From Achatina immaculata (taxonomy: Eukaryota; Mollusca; Gastropoda; Stylommatophora; Achatinidae): a stretch of DNA of 64,000 bases. The stretch lies in contig CM019719.1 in NCBI GenBank assembly GCA_009760885.1, positions 23,520,084 through 23,584,083 on the forward strand, read 5' to 3'. The notes beneath the pieces were generated by a model. The model worked only from the letters and a program-made list of their open reading frames with translations, made no database searches and had not been told where the DNA came from. Positions 1 to 11,694 of this stretch are shown here, one piece after another (within the stretch, counting starts at the first letter, position 1; each line of letters begins with the position of its first letter). A program made the translations under genes and the position numbers.

Positions 1-599
1 AAAAAAATTCAAACGGGGAGGCAGATCTTGCTGAGAATTATAGTATGAGGCCAGCAAATGTAGAGTCAGCTTCGATGATTTAGCAGACATCGGGGGTGGT
101 GGAGTGTTACTGTTCCTTAGCAGCAGCCAGCAAGCGCAGAAATGGATGCTCAGATCGAGACCATGCAGGAAAGAGACACTAGAATTTTAGGGAAAGCTAA
201 TCGCTCTTACAGGTGGAAATGAAGCCACGGGATGTGATAAAATTTCTAGCTCCGCGGTTAATAACTCTACAGTTTCTTTGGTAGAACCATTTCTTCGAAG
301 GAAAGACGCCACAGCCAACTCCCCATCCGATCATATGCGTATGTTCACCCAAGTATCAGCTGCAGGTCACGAAGCTCTAACTTCAGTGAGATTACTAACT
401 GCTCACCTTCAAAAGTTATTATCATCGCAGTAAAACACGCCAATGGTAGTTCAGATCTTCTCTCTTGAACTTCATACACAAACTTCGTAGCGCCGGGGAG
501 AATCATGAAAATTTAAAGTTCGTCCGGCCAGAAACCAACACCGCGAGTCCCAGAAGCCTAGTGCATCCTGCTTTTCGAAACTTCGTTTTATGACAAAAA

Positions 600-745
600 A
601 ATTAATACCTATTTTTCTGTAACTGAACTAAATCTGAAAATAATTTTCGCTTTTAAGAAAAGAAAAGCGAAAACTGACAACAGTTTCTTCGCTTTCCGCC
701 GTTTCAGCGTACAAAAGATTTCACAGAAAGCTATACTTTCGTATA
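600..745 (-). repeat. pogo/Tigger-like terminal sequence, candidate
   Basis: On the minus strand ACAGGTTTACCCCCGCTATA and several CGAAAG/AAAGCGAAAA motifs parallel 39735-39905. The relation is weak and rests on motif style. Confidence 0.3.
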
Positions 746-2400
746 GCGGGGGTAAACCTGTAATTTGTTTAATAAAGACAACAAATGTTGTGTATTTTCT
801 GGCACTGTATGATGATTTTTGCATTCAGTCAGTGCCAGACAAATAGTCCAGCGTGAAAAGCAGTGCACGTAAGGTAGTTTGTCATTATAACTAAACACTG
901 TTATAGCTACATCTCATATCGTACAATACTGACAGTATATAAAATAACACTATGTCTTCAAATTAAAATCCGTACGTTTAATTAACAAGCCACAACAAAC
1001 ACACGGATAAACGTAAATGATACCGTTGCTTCATCGAAACTAAAATGTATAACATTTAGAAAGTATGCAATGAAGAAAGAGTTACAGGGAGTTGTATGGT
1101 TCAGTTTTACACACACACACACCCACAAAGATAGAAAGAGGAAAAGAAGGCAGAAATAGAAGTATAAATAATAAGATCTGCAAGTACAAAGTACAAAATG
1201 AACAGTAACAATCCAGCGCCAGTTTCACTGCACTGGTCAGAACACTTATCTTTCGCCGTCTCAGAAATGCAGACAGAGGAAATAAACAAATTGAGGCTCT
1301 GTACACTGTCTTTTACTTTCAAGAAAATAATGAGTTTGGGTTTCTGGCTGTCTCTTTCCTTCGGGCCTGATCAAAATGGCGCAGATCTAAATTGCCGGAT
1401 TATTGAAGGTAATCGTCTATGAAATTGCCCACCGACTCGGTTCATGCACTCACTCAAAGACTGTTATACAGGGATCATGTCTGTCCTTCTTCTGTAAAAC
1501 TTTGCTGAAACAACAATAGCAGCTACGACCATTGTTTAAAATTAAAACAATTATTAACCGTATCTAACGCATATTAATTTTAGACTATAACATCATTTAA
1601 ACTTCTTCCCTTGTCAGTGAGGAAATACAAATGCCAATACACCAAATATAATAATGCAATTTTCTCTATATGTGAAGTTTTCTGTGTCAAAATAGAGAAG
1701 TGAATGCGCATACAGTTACACGTAATGTACAACGCTCTATTACTTTAAAAAATGGAGGAGGGGGGGGGGTTTCCTGGACCAGCGTTGTAAGGAGGAGAAA
1801 GATGAGAAAGAAAAACAGTCATGGAAACACACAAAGCCATGATGGCAAGGATTAGAGAGAAGCACTTGCAAACTTTAACAGAACTGCCTTTCAATGAGAA
1901 GTCTGCGTTGTTTTCCCAAGAGTAAATGAGACATGTAAAAGGTATTCGAAACCTTCTGGTAGCGTTGTAAGAATATTACATCATGAGAGACCGACTTGTG
2001 GAGAAATTAATAACCGGCCAGTAACGAGATGGCCACGGAATAATATCAAAGAAAAGTTTGTATGGTAATAATCGGATTCAAGAAAAACAAAAATTGTTCA
2101 ATAATTATGTGTTGTATTATTCATGAATTTTCCCTACCCGTAATATAAAACAAAGCTCCCCCCCCCCCCCACCACCATAAATAAATCACATATCACAAAT
2201 TTGGCACTTCACTTGCCTCATCTAGTTCCACCTGTGGATGACTTATCACACTGGCTGTCACAAAATTATCACAAACGTATCACAAATTGATCCCAGGAAA
2301 AGTATGTTAGGCCACGTGAGGTGCTGAAGACAATGTTATGCTGACGATGTTGCCTCTTTCTATCACAAGACAGAATATCTTTATAACTCGAACCCGGGCA
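746..2400. other. Unassigned, non-coding
   Basis: No gene, RNA or element was recognised. A short CA run at 1109-1124, a G run near 1758-1768 and a C run at 2158-2170 are the only notable features. 1-599 is likewise unassigned. Confidence 0.5.
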
Positions 2401-2407
2401 CTTTCGC

Positions 2408-2636
2408 CACGTGTGTCTGAATGGTGAAATGATTAGTCCATTAGTCTCTCATGGGGAAGGTCAGAGGTTCGAGTCCAGGTGGAGGCTCCTGTCTCCAAGC
2501 TGTAGACATGGATACATGGCTTCTTCTAGAGCTGGGGAAGCAAAGGAGGGCCCGGGGCCGTGGTGATAATCACATCAACCTCTGATGTGCCGCCAGGTCA
2601 TCGGAATACAGGCACTAACATCATGTCCTCGTGCTG
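2408..2636 (+). mobile_element. tRNA-headed SINE copy
   Basis: The head at about 2415-2490 is tRNA-like, with a B-box-type GAGGTTCGAGTCC. The body parallels the copies at 44945-45285 and 29960-30190, sharing blocks around AAGCTGTAGA, GAGCTGGGGAAG, GGTGATAATCACATC and CACTAACATCATGTCC. It ends against an antisense RTE 3' end with a CATT-type tail. SINEs of this design are transcribed by RNA polymerase III from the internal A and B boxes and mobilised by LINE machinery. The family name is not recognised. Confidence 0.7.
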
Positions 2637-2638
2637 CT

Positions 2639-2795
2639 CATTCATTCATTTGTATGTCCCTTGCGGAACTTTGCCTCCCTAACAGCTCTCCTGTAGGCCT
2701 CTCGGTTATAAGCAAGATGCCCTGCAGCTGATGCGTCCATCTGCAGATTATCAACGATGTCTTGCAGCCATCTTCGCCTTTATTTTCACTTCTAC
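2639..2795 (-). mobile_element. RTE-like family 1, 3' terminal fragment
   Basis: The minus strand encodes the C-terminal stretch (WLQDI-DDLQMDASAAG-LAHNREAY type) shared with copies at 9790, 15175 and 61005. The 3' end carries a short AATG-type tetranucleotide tail (attcattcatt on the plus strand). The copy is strongly 5'-truncated and abuts the SINE at 2408-2636. Confidence 0.75.
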
Positions 2796-3189
2796 AAATA
2801 AATCGAAACAGCTGTCCACCTTACCCACGTAAATGGGAAATCCTTTGCTTGTAAATAAGATCTAGATGGATATGATATGCTTAAATAACAAAAACCCAAA
2901 ATAGTATATTCTTAAACGTGAAACACATATATTATTTATACATGTTTAGAATGGCCCATGTTTACTTGTTTGTTCGACCCTGTATATCCGTCGAAATCGA
3001 TCCCATTTGAGATTTACTCATACTTGGTAGCAGATAGAAATGTGTTCTCTGTACAAATAATTCTTCTAGGACGTATTCGATTATTAGGAGCGATATATAA
3101 TCCCCGGGGCAGTTACATATCATCACCCGGAATCTGCTTAAGGAAAAATGATTTAAAAAAAAATTCTATACTAAAAAATGTGTAAACTA

Positions 3190-3300
3190 GGAACAAATTG
3201 GGAACAAATTTATTACATAATAAGTACACAGTTGTGACATTTCGGTGTGAACCTTAATCATACAAAAACACACAGAACGAAGAAATAGAGAGAGGAGAGT
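3190..3300 (-). mobile_element. Penelope-like element 3' end (inverted partner)
   Basis: Read on the minus strand this matches the 3' untranslated end of the Penelope-like copy at 20012-20780: GATTAAGG, a CGAAA-GTCACAACTGTGT block and a terminal AATAAA. It lies head to head with the plus-oriented copy at 3300-3660, so the two 3' ends point outward. No coding sequence remains. Confidence 0.6.
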
Positions 3301-3660
3301 GGCACTTCTGAACACAGTCTCCTACAAGTCACAGCTTCTTACAAGTCACAGCCTCTTACAAATCACAGCTTCTTACAAGTCATAGCCTCTTACAAATTAC
3401 AGCTTCTTACAAGTCACAGCTTCTTATAAGTTACAGCTTCTTACAAGTCATAGCCTCTTACATTCCCGGCTTCTTACAAGTCACAGCTTCTTACAAGTCA
3501 CAGCTTCTTACAAGTCATTGCTCCATTCATTTTATTTTATTCTATTTTTTTTCATTCCTATTTTTTTACACAGCATTGATGTGACTTTATATTTTATCTT
3601 CTCTGTTTCATCGTCCTATATCAAGGTTCACACAGAGACGCCACAACTGTGTGCTCAACT
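3300..3660 (+). mobile_element. Penelope-like element 3' UTR fragment with internal expansion
   Basis: The order of blocks matches the reverse complement of the copy near 20 kb: a gaacacag block, then tcttacaagtcacag units, then ccattcattttattttattct, and finally the CACAACTGTGTGCTC terminus. In the 20-kb copy the acaagtcacag motif occurs about twice. Here it has grown to roughly eleven units (see the repeat at 3310-3516). There is no open frame. Confidence 0.6.
3310..3516 (+). repeat. 18-bp minisatellite (cttcttacaagtcacagc)
   Basis: About eleven imperfect copies of an 18-bp unit lie inside a Penelope-like 3' UTR. Variants alternate gct/gcc and agtc/aatc. Confidence 0.9.
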
Positions 3661-4325
3661 CTTCCCGTGCCACAGGAAGAAACTCGGACATTTCACTTTT
3701 TGTCAGAGTAAAAGCGCGGGTCTTGATATGAATAGGGGTATATTAGTAAAAGTGAATGAAACAAAGCATTTCCATGTTAAAAAGTGTACTTATTATGTTT
3801 CAAAATAACTAAATGTATGAGAATTTCATAAATGCAGAGTTCTTTTTAGGAAAAAAGAAGAAAATGATGTTTTTAGACAATAATTGTGTCACTCTTACCA
3901 TCGGATAAATCTAGATTTACACTCTGGTGTACACTACTTACCTTCTGAGATGCCTAGATCTACCTGTCGGTTTCGTCTTGTGATGATATGTTGCATTCTG
4001 ACTAAAATAATGTCTCAAATAACCTTCTAACTACTTCTCCAGCCAGTCGTCTAATATGTCTAGATCTACTTGGGATACCTTCAAGAACGTGGTCTGGTCA
4101 CGGGGCATGTCCATATCCCTATCTACATCACCAAAAATTGAAAATTCTCGATGAAAAATTCGATTTTCTCCCTCGTTACTAAGCATTCTTCGGCCATGGT
4201 GGAAAAGATCACTAGGCATGCGCACTAAATGTTTACAATCTAAACGTTACACCGGTTTTTTTTAATAAAACAAACCAAAGGACACTACAAAGGCTTCGGC
4301 ACCAGCATGGCAAACCGGATGGGGC

Positions 4326-4366
4326 TTGTTAAGTGGCTTTTAATAAAGCTGTTCCTACTTTTTTCC
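4326..4366 (+). mobile_element. Penelope-like 3' terminus, short fragment
   Basis: The blocks CTTGTTAAGT and AATAAAGCTGTTCCTAC match the very end of the Penelope-like copy at 20012-20780. Only the terminal 40 bp or so are recognisable. Confidence 0.5.
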
Positions 4367-4686
4367 GAGTTTATACATTTTGTTATGACAGCTTTACACC
4401 CTTGGGAACAACTGTATTAAGAACACAATTATCTTAGCATAGTCTTTGTGAAACAGGGAACATTAGATCTGATTGCTTAAAAAACTCTGACATACTCCTC
4501 TGGCCCAGAAACCTGTAGCAACCAACACTATTTGTTATTGTTATAAAATATAATGTCACCCTCTTATAAGGCAGACTTTTTAGGGAACAGAACTTTCTGT
4601 AAAAGAAAGAGGGAACATAAAACTGAGAAATCTGCTAATAGTCTCTTGTTTATTATAGGAGTGTCAGATAACTCTGACAAAATGCT

Positions 4687-5184
4687 ATGTACGATAAGAA
4701 AACTCACTCACCTGTGGGAAAAATGACAAGCACAAATACCCCTCCTAGGATAGAAGGCCCTACAGCTTTTGACATTATACACCCGTCAACAGATGGAGCT
4801 GAGATCTTGGCCTGGGGCTGCACTGGGCTGTTCGAGATGGAGACACAGGGGGACACAGAGATCACCTGCGGGGATGGGGAAAGTCTGATGGACATCGACG
4901 AGTCCAGGAGTGTGACAATCCTATGGATCTCTACAACAATGGCTATCAGAATGAGGCAAATAAAGCAGCCAGCAGACTATAGGTGGCGGGGAATAGACAT
5001 CACTGAAGCACCATCAGATCCCTCATCCCAAAGTCAGAGTGTCTCTGTGAAACTGTCTCAAAGCCTTCGGACGGGCCGGCGTTGCACTGGTCTCAGCTTC
5101 TCACTGGAAAGGCCTCCTGGGTATGAAAGAAAAAAAAGATCCGCACCAGGTAGTTCCCCCCCCCCCCCCCCCCGGCTACCATAA
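4687..5184 (+). pseudogene. Open stretch upstream of the LINE endonuclease, possible ORF1 remnant
   Basis: This 165-codon open stretch lies just before the endonuclease of the I-type element and ends in a poly-proline run caused by a C homopolymer (about 5157-5173). It has no zinc knuckle, coiled coil or other domain I recognise, although ORF1 proteins of I-clade elements usually carry zinc knuckles. It is polar and rich in Ser, Thr and Arg. Position is the only reason to link it to the element; it may be unrelated sequence. Confidence 0.3.
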
Positions 5185-5220
5185 GCGAAAAATCAGGTAC
5201 GGGGGGTGGGGGGCGCACAT

Positions 5221-5872
5221 TAAACATTCTTCAAATCAACATTTCTGGACTTAGGCAAAAGGCCTCAGAATTAAGCAGACAGCTGAAAAAAAAGTCAACA
5301 TCCATATTATGATCATACAAGAAACCCTTCTATATGGAAAAGATTGCTCAGTGCCTGGATATACCATGTACAAATGTGAATGTGGTAAATGAAGGGGCAA
5401 TGCCACACTCTTGAGAAATGACATCCAAGGAGAAGTTAAAAAAAGAAAGTGCAATGAGAATGATATCCAAGAGATAACAGTATGGCATGATGGACTGCGG
5501 TAAACTCTGTATAATGTTTATTGTCCCCACAATCAACATACAAAGCACAAACATGCAGAAAAGTATCATTGCAGGAGATTTTAATGCGCATCTACCATCA
5601 CTAGGATACAAAGACCGAAACCCTATGGGAAACAGCATTGAAGAGCTGTGCAGCACCAGCAACATGATAATATTGCAAAACTCCTCCTCCCCGCCAACAC
5701 TCCTCCACGGAGCCACTGGATGCACATACAGACCTGATCTCACCATTGTCTCAGCAGGCATCCACAACGATTGTACTCTGAGAGTGCTTGATGACATAGA
5801 AAGCGACCATCGCCCCATTCTTCTACAAATCTCTCACACACGAAACCAAAGACCACACAAACTCCCTCGTTG
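5221..5872 (+). pseudogene. LINE AP-endonuclease domain, broken
   Basis: The apurinic-like endonuclease nicks the target DNA to prime reverse transcription. Visible parts: an N-terminal LNILQINISGLRQK segment with the Asn-containing strand; the catalytic-Glu motif IIQET near 5317; GDFNAH near 5575; and the C-terminal SDHRPI near 5800. Between 5221 and 5560 the coding frame shifts at an A-run near 5290 and contains stops. From 5550 to 6146 the frame is open. Motif order is intact but the protein is not. Confidence 0.85.
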
Positions 5873-6166
5873 GAATTATAGAAAAGCAGATTTGGAAAAA
5901 TTCGGAACACAAACAGATGAAAACCTATCAAAGTTAAATGACAACACAAACATTAACACACTCTACACCAACATAATCCAAGCCGTACTTGGAGTAGCCT
6001 ACAAAACAATCCCCCGAAAATGCAGAAAGAAATATAGCCCCTTCTGGACAAAATCGCTGGAAGACCTAGTTAAAAAAAAAAGGAAGAGCAGCCAGGAAGA
6101 ATGCAGAGAAAAACCCTACTCCAGAAAACAGAATAGAGTACAATAAACTAACAGCTGAGATAATAC

Positions 6167-7735
6167 TTGAAACTAAAAAAAGCAAAGAAAGAGAAGTGGT
6201 TAAGAACATGCAGCAATCTCAACCTCAGAACGAAGGGAAAGAAGGCTTGGAAACTCTTAGATAACATGTCAGGAAAAAGCAAACAAACTAACCTTAAGCC
6301 AATGCAAATCACTGGTCGAGTCCTCTCAAGTGACGCAGACAAAGCCAGTACTTTGAACAAATTCTTTGCTGCCACCAAAAAATCCTCCAACAGGAAAGTA
6401 CTTGACAAGGCGCTGGAAAAGTTCTGAGAGGTAAAGAGAAATCTAGCTTGGCGAACATTCCACTTTTTTTAGGAAAGCTTTACCATCCGTGAACTCCAGA
6501 ATGCTATGTGTCAGCTACAGTTAAGAAAAGCACCAGGACCAGACAAAATATCAAATGAAATGATCCTTCATCTGGGCCCTGTAGGAAATCTACATTGGTC
6601 AACTTCATTAACAAGACTTGGCAAAGTGGAGTACTACCAAAATCTTGGAAGTCAGCAATAGTTAGACCTATCCTGAAAAGAGGAAAGCCAGAAGATGGCC
6701 TAAAAAGCTTTAGCCCAATCTCACTGACTTCTAACATTGGAAAGCTAGCAGAACGAATGCTTAACATTAGGCTGTATACCAATACAGGTTGGAATCCTCC
6801 TTAATAACTTTCATGCAGGTTTCCGCAAAGGATCAAGAACCGATGACCAGCTATTTCTCCTCACTCAAAGTGTAAAAGACAGTTTTTTTTTACACAAGAG
6901 AAACTCAGAAGCTGTTTTTGTAGACTTCCAGCAGGCATATGACAGGGTCTGGTGAAAAAGCCTACTGTTAAAGATGCAAAACATGGGTATACATGGAAAA
7001 ATGTATCAATGGGTTAAAAAACTACCTGAGTAACAAGACCATACAAACTCAGGTCAGTAACAGACTGTCAAACAAATGCACCCTGGAGGAAGGTCTGCCA
7101 CAAGGTTCTGCTCTTAGCTGCACCTTGTTCCTAATCTTTATAAATGACCTCCCTGACCTGTTGAACACCAACAAAGCCATGTTTGCCGATGACCTTGTCA
7201 TATGGACTAGTGGAACAGACCTGCAGCTGGCTGCTGAGAGACATAATAGAGCCCTCCTCACCATATCAGTCTAATGCAATTTCTGGAAGTTGAAGATCAA
7301 TGCTAGTATAACGACATATACAGTCTTTACTCTTAGTAACAAATTAGCAAAGAATGAACTGAAAATAACTCTTGATGGTGCTCAAATCATGAAAGAAAAA
7401 ATCCAACATACCTTGGTGTGAAACTAGACAGAAAACTGAACTTTAAAGAGTTCATGGATGGACTGGCAGAAAAAGCATCCAAAAGACTAAACTTACTCAA
7501 GCGGCTTGCAAGTACATCCTGGGGTGCTGACAAAGCAACACTCAGACAACTGTACACAGGATATGTTAGACATATAATAGATTACAACCTCCCCCTACAG
7601 GTCACAGCATCAAAGAGCTCTTGTACACAAGTAGACAGAATCCAGAGCCAAGCAGTTCATTTCATTTGTGGGGCAATGAGATCAACACCCACAGCTGCAT
7701 GTGAAATTGATGCAAACATTAGATATAAGACGTGA
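6167..7735 (+). pseudogene. LINE reverse transcriptase domain, broken
   Basis: The polymerase motifs appear in the right order across several frames: KAPGPDKI near 6530; a PILKRGK-type block near 6670; FRKGSRTDDQ near 6820; VDFQQAYDRVW near 6925, carrying the first catalytic Asp; GLPQGSALS near 7095; and FADD near 7183, with the catalytic Asp pair. A thumb-like segment follows at 7418-7735. Frameshifts near 6430, 6800 and 7275 and a stop after QQAYDRVW show it is dead. It sits directly between the endonuclease and the RNase H of the same element. Confidence 0.85.
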
Positions 7736-8967
7736 AAAGTCAACCATTGAGGCAGTAGAAAGATATAAACGCATGCCCCAAAACCATCCTAACAGAACAC
7801 TGGTTGATAAATGGAAGCATAATAATAGACTGAAACTGAAAACTCCAGTAGACATAACAGAACAGTTAAACACAAGACACAAACTCCCTGAAGACAGAGA
7901 ACTTACAAAAGCACCAGACATCCCACCAAACACAAAATACACACTTTCTCAAACTAACACCAGACTCAAGAACAAATTAGTGAACAAATCATCAGATCCC
8001 AACACCCCAAAGCTGTGTGCACTGAAGACTATAAAATCCTACCCCAAGGACTGGATCCAAGCATACATTTATGGGTCAGCATTCAAGGAAACAGACAATG
8101 CAGGATATGGGGTACTCATAATGTTTCCAGACAAGATAACAAGCCATATTTCTGCTCCTTGTGGATCTTGCTGCTCCAATTATGATGCAGAGATGCAGAC
8201 AATATTAGCAGCCCTGGCAGCCACCACCACCAAATACAAAAAGTGCCTCTCACCGAAAAAACCTTGTTATTTTCTCAGACTCCCTGTCTGCTCTCCAGGC
8301 CCTTGAAAACTGGATACCATCAGCTGATCACATTACAACTGACATACTCGGTGCAATAAACTAACTCGCCTCCTATGACATCAAGACCACCCTACAGTGG
8401 ATACAAGGGCACATAGATATCAGAGGAAATGAACGTGCTGACAGACTGGCAAATAGTGGAGCCACCATGTCACAGCCCCACATCTCCATCAACGTGAGAA
8501 CAGCTAAACACATTATACACAACAACTTCAAGCAGCTGTGGATGGACAGCTGGGCCAGTAATTCAACTGGAAGATCCCTATATACACACCTGCCAAAGCC
8601 TAACACCAGAGACAACATCAATAGCTTATTTCGTAGAGACCAGTGCACAATTTTCAGGTTGAGAACAGGACACATCACCCTCATTAAGCACTTACACAGA
8701 GTGACCGCTGACCACACACCATACTGCATGCACTGCAACAGACAAGCAGAAGAAGAAACTGTTAAACACCATCTGCTTGACTGCAGTGCATTGAAGTACC
8801 GTCGGAACAACCTGACACCATCAAACTCCTCAGTCACCGACAATCTGTATGGAGATGTAGAACAGCTGAAAGAGGACCTGTACATTTCATTATCTGGCAC
8901 AAGGGAAAAAACCGTGAAAAGTCGTAAACCGGGGGATCGGAAAAGTCAAAGTCAAAGACACTCATAG
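7701..8967 (+). pseudogene. LINE RNase H and C-terminal zinc motif, broken
   Basis: RNase H removes RNA from the RNA/DNA hybrid during retrotransposition. Key residues: YGSA near 8068 (Ser in place of the usual first catalytic Asp), DAEMQTI near 8180 (Glu), FSDSLSAL near 8273 (Asp) and GNERADRLAN near 8427 (final Asp). A CxxC...H...C cluster lies at 8730-8790. A frameshift near 8260 and a TAA at 8362-8364 interrupt it. From 8365 to 8967 the frame is open. The missing first Asp would disable catalysis even without the breaks. Confidence 0.8.
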
Positions 8968-9320
8968 CTTTACTGCAGTGACTTCGTGTATAGTTATATA
9001 CTTAGTTTTATATACTTATACAGTAATTATTCGTGTCTACACTAACGAATACTTGATTAATATCACATGACGATCTCTTTTCTAGAAAACGTTTTGGTTC
9101 TTCATTTTTTTCTGAAATGAGTTGTTGTAAAAGAGATGAACTGTTGAGAAAAATTAAAAACTACTAAAAGAAAGTACAAAATCAAATCCAGAGGTTGCGA
9201 ACAAGTAAAAGTAACACCAAATGTAAGATAATAATAATAGTCAGACAAATAAATGTCAGTCTGATTCACTGATTCTTGATGATAAAACAATTAAAATGAT
9301 TTCTTTTTATGACCTTCATA
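8968..9320. other. Unassigned, AT-rich
   Basis: Nothing recognised. It may include the 3' UTR of the I-type LINE that ends coding at 8967. Confidence 0.4.
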
Positions 9321-9537
9321 TTGTTTAGCGTGGCTAGTACATCACTCTTCATTCACAGCGTCATCTGTTTAGCTTGGTGTATTCCACTTTTCCTTCACAG
9401 CGCCATCTGTTTAGCTTGGTGTATTCCACTTTTCCTTCACAGCGCCATCTGTTTAGCTTGGTGTATACCACTTTTCCTTCACAGCGCCATCTGTTTAGCT
9501 TGGTGTATTCCACTTTTCCTTCACAGCGCCATCTACC
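9321..9537 (+). repeat. 42-bp minisatellite
   Basis: About five copies of a 42-bp unit built on ccatctgtttagcttggtgt and ccacttttccttcacagc; the first copy is degenerate. Because 42 is a multiple of three, both strands keep 14-residue repeat frames open. No protein is proposed. Confidence 0.92.
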
Positions 9538-9789
9538 ATCTGACACTATGACTGTATCGAGACACTTGAATGAGTCTTGTTTCAATGTGTTAAAATTATC
9601 ATTGGCTGTAGAGTTCAAGATCCGAAAAACTCTGAGAACCACCGCATTTCCCACACCAAAGGGTTAATTGATGTCAGCTGAGCATGAAATTGTGTAACAG
9701 GAAATGAAGACATTAACAGCGAGAGCACCAGATGAAAGGAAGTACTGTACTAGCCAGAGTTCCATGCATTTTCAACTTATAAACGTGTG

Positions 9790-10168
9790 TACACAAACTG
9801 TAAATGCTACAGAAGAGTTCTCCAAATATCGTGGACACAAAAAAGAACAAATATATCTATACTACAAGAGCTTAATATTGAAGAAGGCTGGCTAGTGAAG
9901 AGGATTAAAGAGAGAAAACTGAAATATTTTGGACACATTAAACGTCATGATAATTTAGAGAAGACCGTATTGGAAGGATACATAATGGGAAAAAGAAAAA
10001 GAGGAAGATCAAGACGAAGATGGCTGCAAGACATCGTTGACGATCTGGAAATGGATGCAACAGCAGCAGGCCATCTTGCTCACAACCGAGAGGCCTACAA
10101 GAGTGCTGTTTGGGAGGCAAAGTTCCGCAAGGGACATGCAAATGAATGAATGAATGAATGAACACAAA
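9790..10168 (+). mobile_element. RTE-like family 1, 3' end with (AATG)n tail
   Basis: This 5'-truncated copy encodes the last ~115 residues of an RTE-type ORF2: CYRRVLQISW, then LKYFGHIKRHDN, then GKRKRGRSRRRWLQDIVDD and a terminal LAHNREAY...RKGHA. The frame is open from 9787 to 10149. The copy ends in about four AATG units, which is the 3' tail style of RTE elements. The same family occurs at 2639, 15175, 58986 and 61005. Confidence 0.82.
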
Positions 10169-10491
10169 CTCAGAACGCAGTGCTTGCACTGTGCAGTACT
10201 TGCACTGTAAAGGGACTACGGACACATGTTATCTAGAAAACACATTTGTAAAGAGACCGTCCTCTATAGTTACATGTGTCTTTTTGTCAGTTTTGTGACA
10301 TCTTCGACACGACAGCATAAAGCCAGATCAGAACTAAGAAACAAAAATAATCATAAGAAGGACATTCTACTAAAATGATGCACAGAATGGCTGTGATATG
10401 AAAAAACAAAGAGACCGGACAATGTTTTTAAGCAAAAAATCTCTGCTTCCTGCTTCTTTAAAACGAAGTAGTAGTTGTATGACAGCATGAG

Positions 10492-10996
10492 AACTATCAT
10501 TGGTAAGCAAGCAACAGATCATTAGAACTAACACTGATAAGCAAGCAACAAATCAATAGAACTATCACTGGTAAGGAAGCAAACAAATCAGTAGAACTAA
10601 CAATGATAAGCAAGCAACAAATCAATAGAACCATCACTGATAGGCAAGCAACAAATCAATAGAACCATCACTGATAAGCAAGCAACAAATAAAGTGAACT
10701 ATCATTTGTAAGCAAACAACAAATCAATAGAACCATCACTGATAAGCAAGCAACAAATCACTAGAACTATCACTGGTAAGCAAGCAACAAATCAGTAGAA
10801 CTATCATTGGTAAGCAAGCAATAAATCAATACAACTATCACTGGAAAGCAAGCAACAAATCAGTAGAACTATCATTGGTAAGCAAGCAACAAATCACTAC
10901 AACTATCATTGGTAAGCAAGCAACAAATCACTAGAACTATCACTGGTAAGCAAGCAACAAATCAATACAACTATCACTGGTAAGCATGCACCAAAT
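10492..10996 (+). repeat. 34-bp minisatellite
   Basis: About fifteen copies of a ~34-bp unit (tagaactatcactggtaag then caagcaacaaatca). Point differences alternate cact/catt and gaact/caact. There is no coding potential. Confidence 0.92.
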
Positions 10997-11510
10997 AAGT
11001 CTATGCGTATCTTCTCTCACTGCTGGACAAACAACAAATCTCATCACACATTTTAACATAGACAAGTTTTGAATTATTATAATATTTATGACGAAATGTT
11101 CTCCGTTGAATTTACTGTTTTCTTTTATATGATCGTTAAGCCAGCTTTCTTTCACTTCTACAAGTATTTTAGTCTGTGGTCGCGGCAACATTTGACTTGA
11201 CTTGTCAGTTTTACAAGCTGTTAAAGTCTTATAATTATTTCTCTATTACACTCAAATCTTAGTTAGACATTATGGGACATTATCTTCACACACATCACGA
11301 TTTCTGTGGTCTTGAATAGGCGTCATAAATAATACAAGATTCACTTAACCAAGACCGCGGAGCAGTCAATCCATTTAATTCTGACAAATAAGGTCACAGA
11401 TGTATTGTTGACACTATCACTTGCAATAAGATGCAATAAGACATAAACTGCGCTGGATCAACAATTCGTGGATGACTCTGTCTCCTGAATATCTATTGGC
11501 TTTACCTGTG

Positions 11511-11693
<183 letters not shown>

Positions 11694-11694
<1 letters not shown>

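Larger units (their letters stand above)
4687..8967 (+). mobile_element. Degenerate I-clade-type LINE (EN-RT-RNase H-zinc)
   Basis: In 5' to 3' order on the plus strand there is an AP-type endonuclease, a reverse transcriptase, an RNase H and a CCHC-type zinc motif. Among LINEs an RNase H domain after the RT marks the I group (I, Nimb, Ingi and relatives). The reading frame shifts several times and has internal stops, for example TGA at about 5390, TAA at 5502 and TAA at 8362-8364, so this copy cannot make a full protein. The 5' limit is uncertain: 4687 is the start of the first long open stretch, and no 5' UTR or target duplication was identified. Confidence 0.85.
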
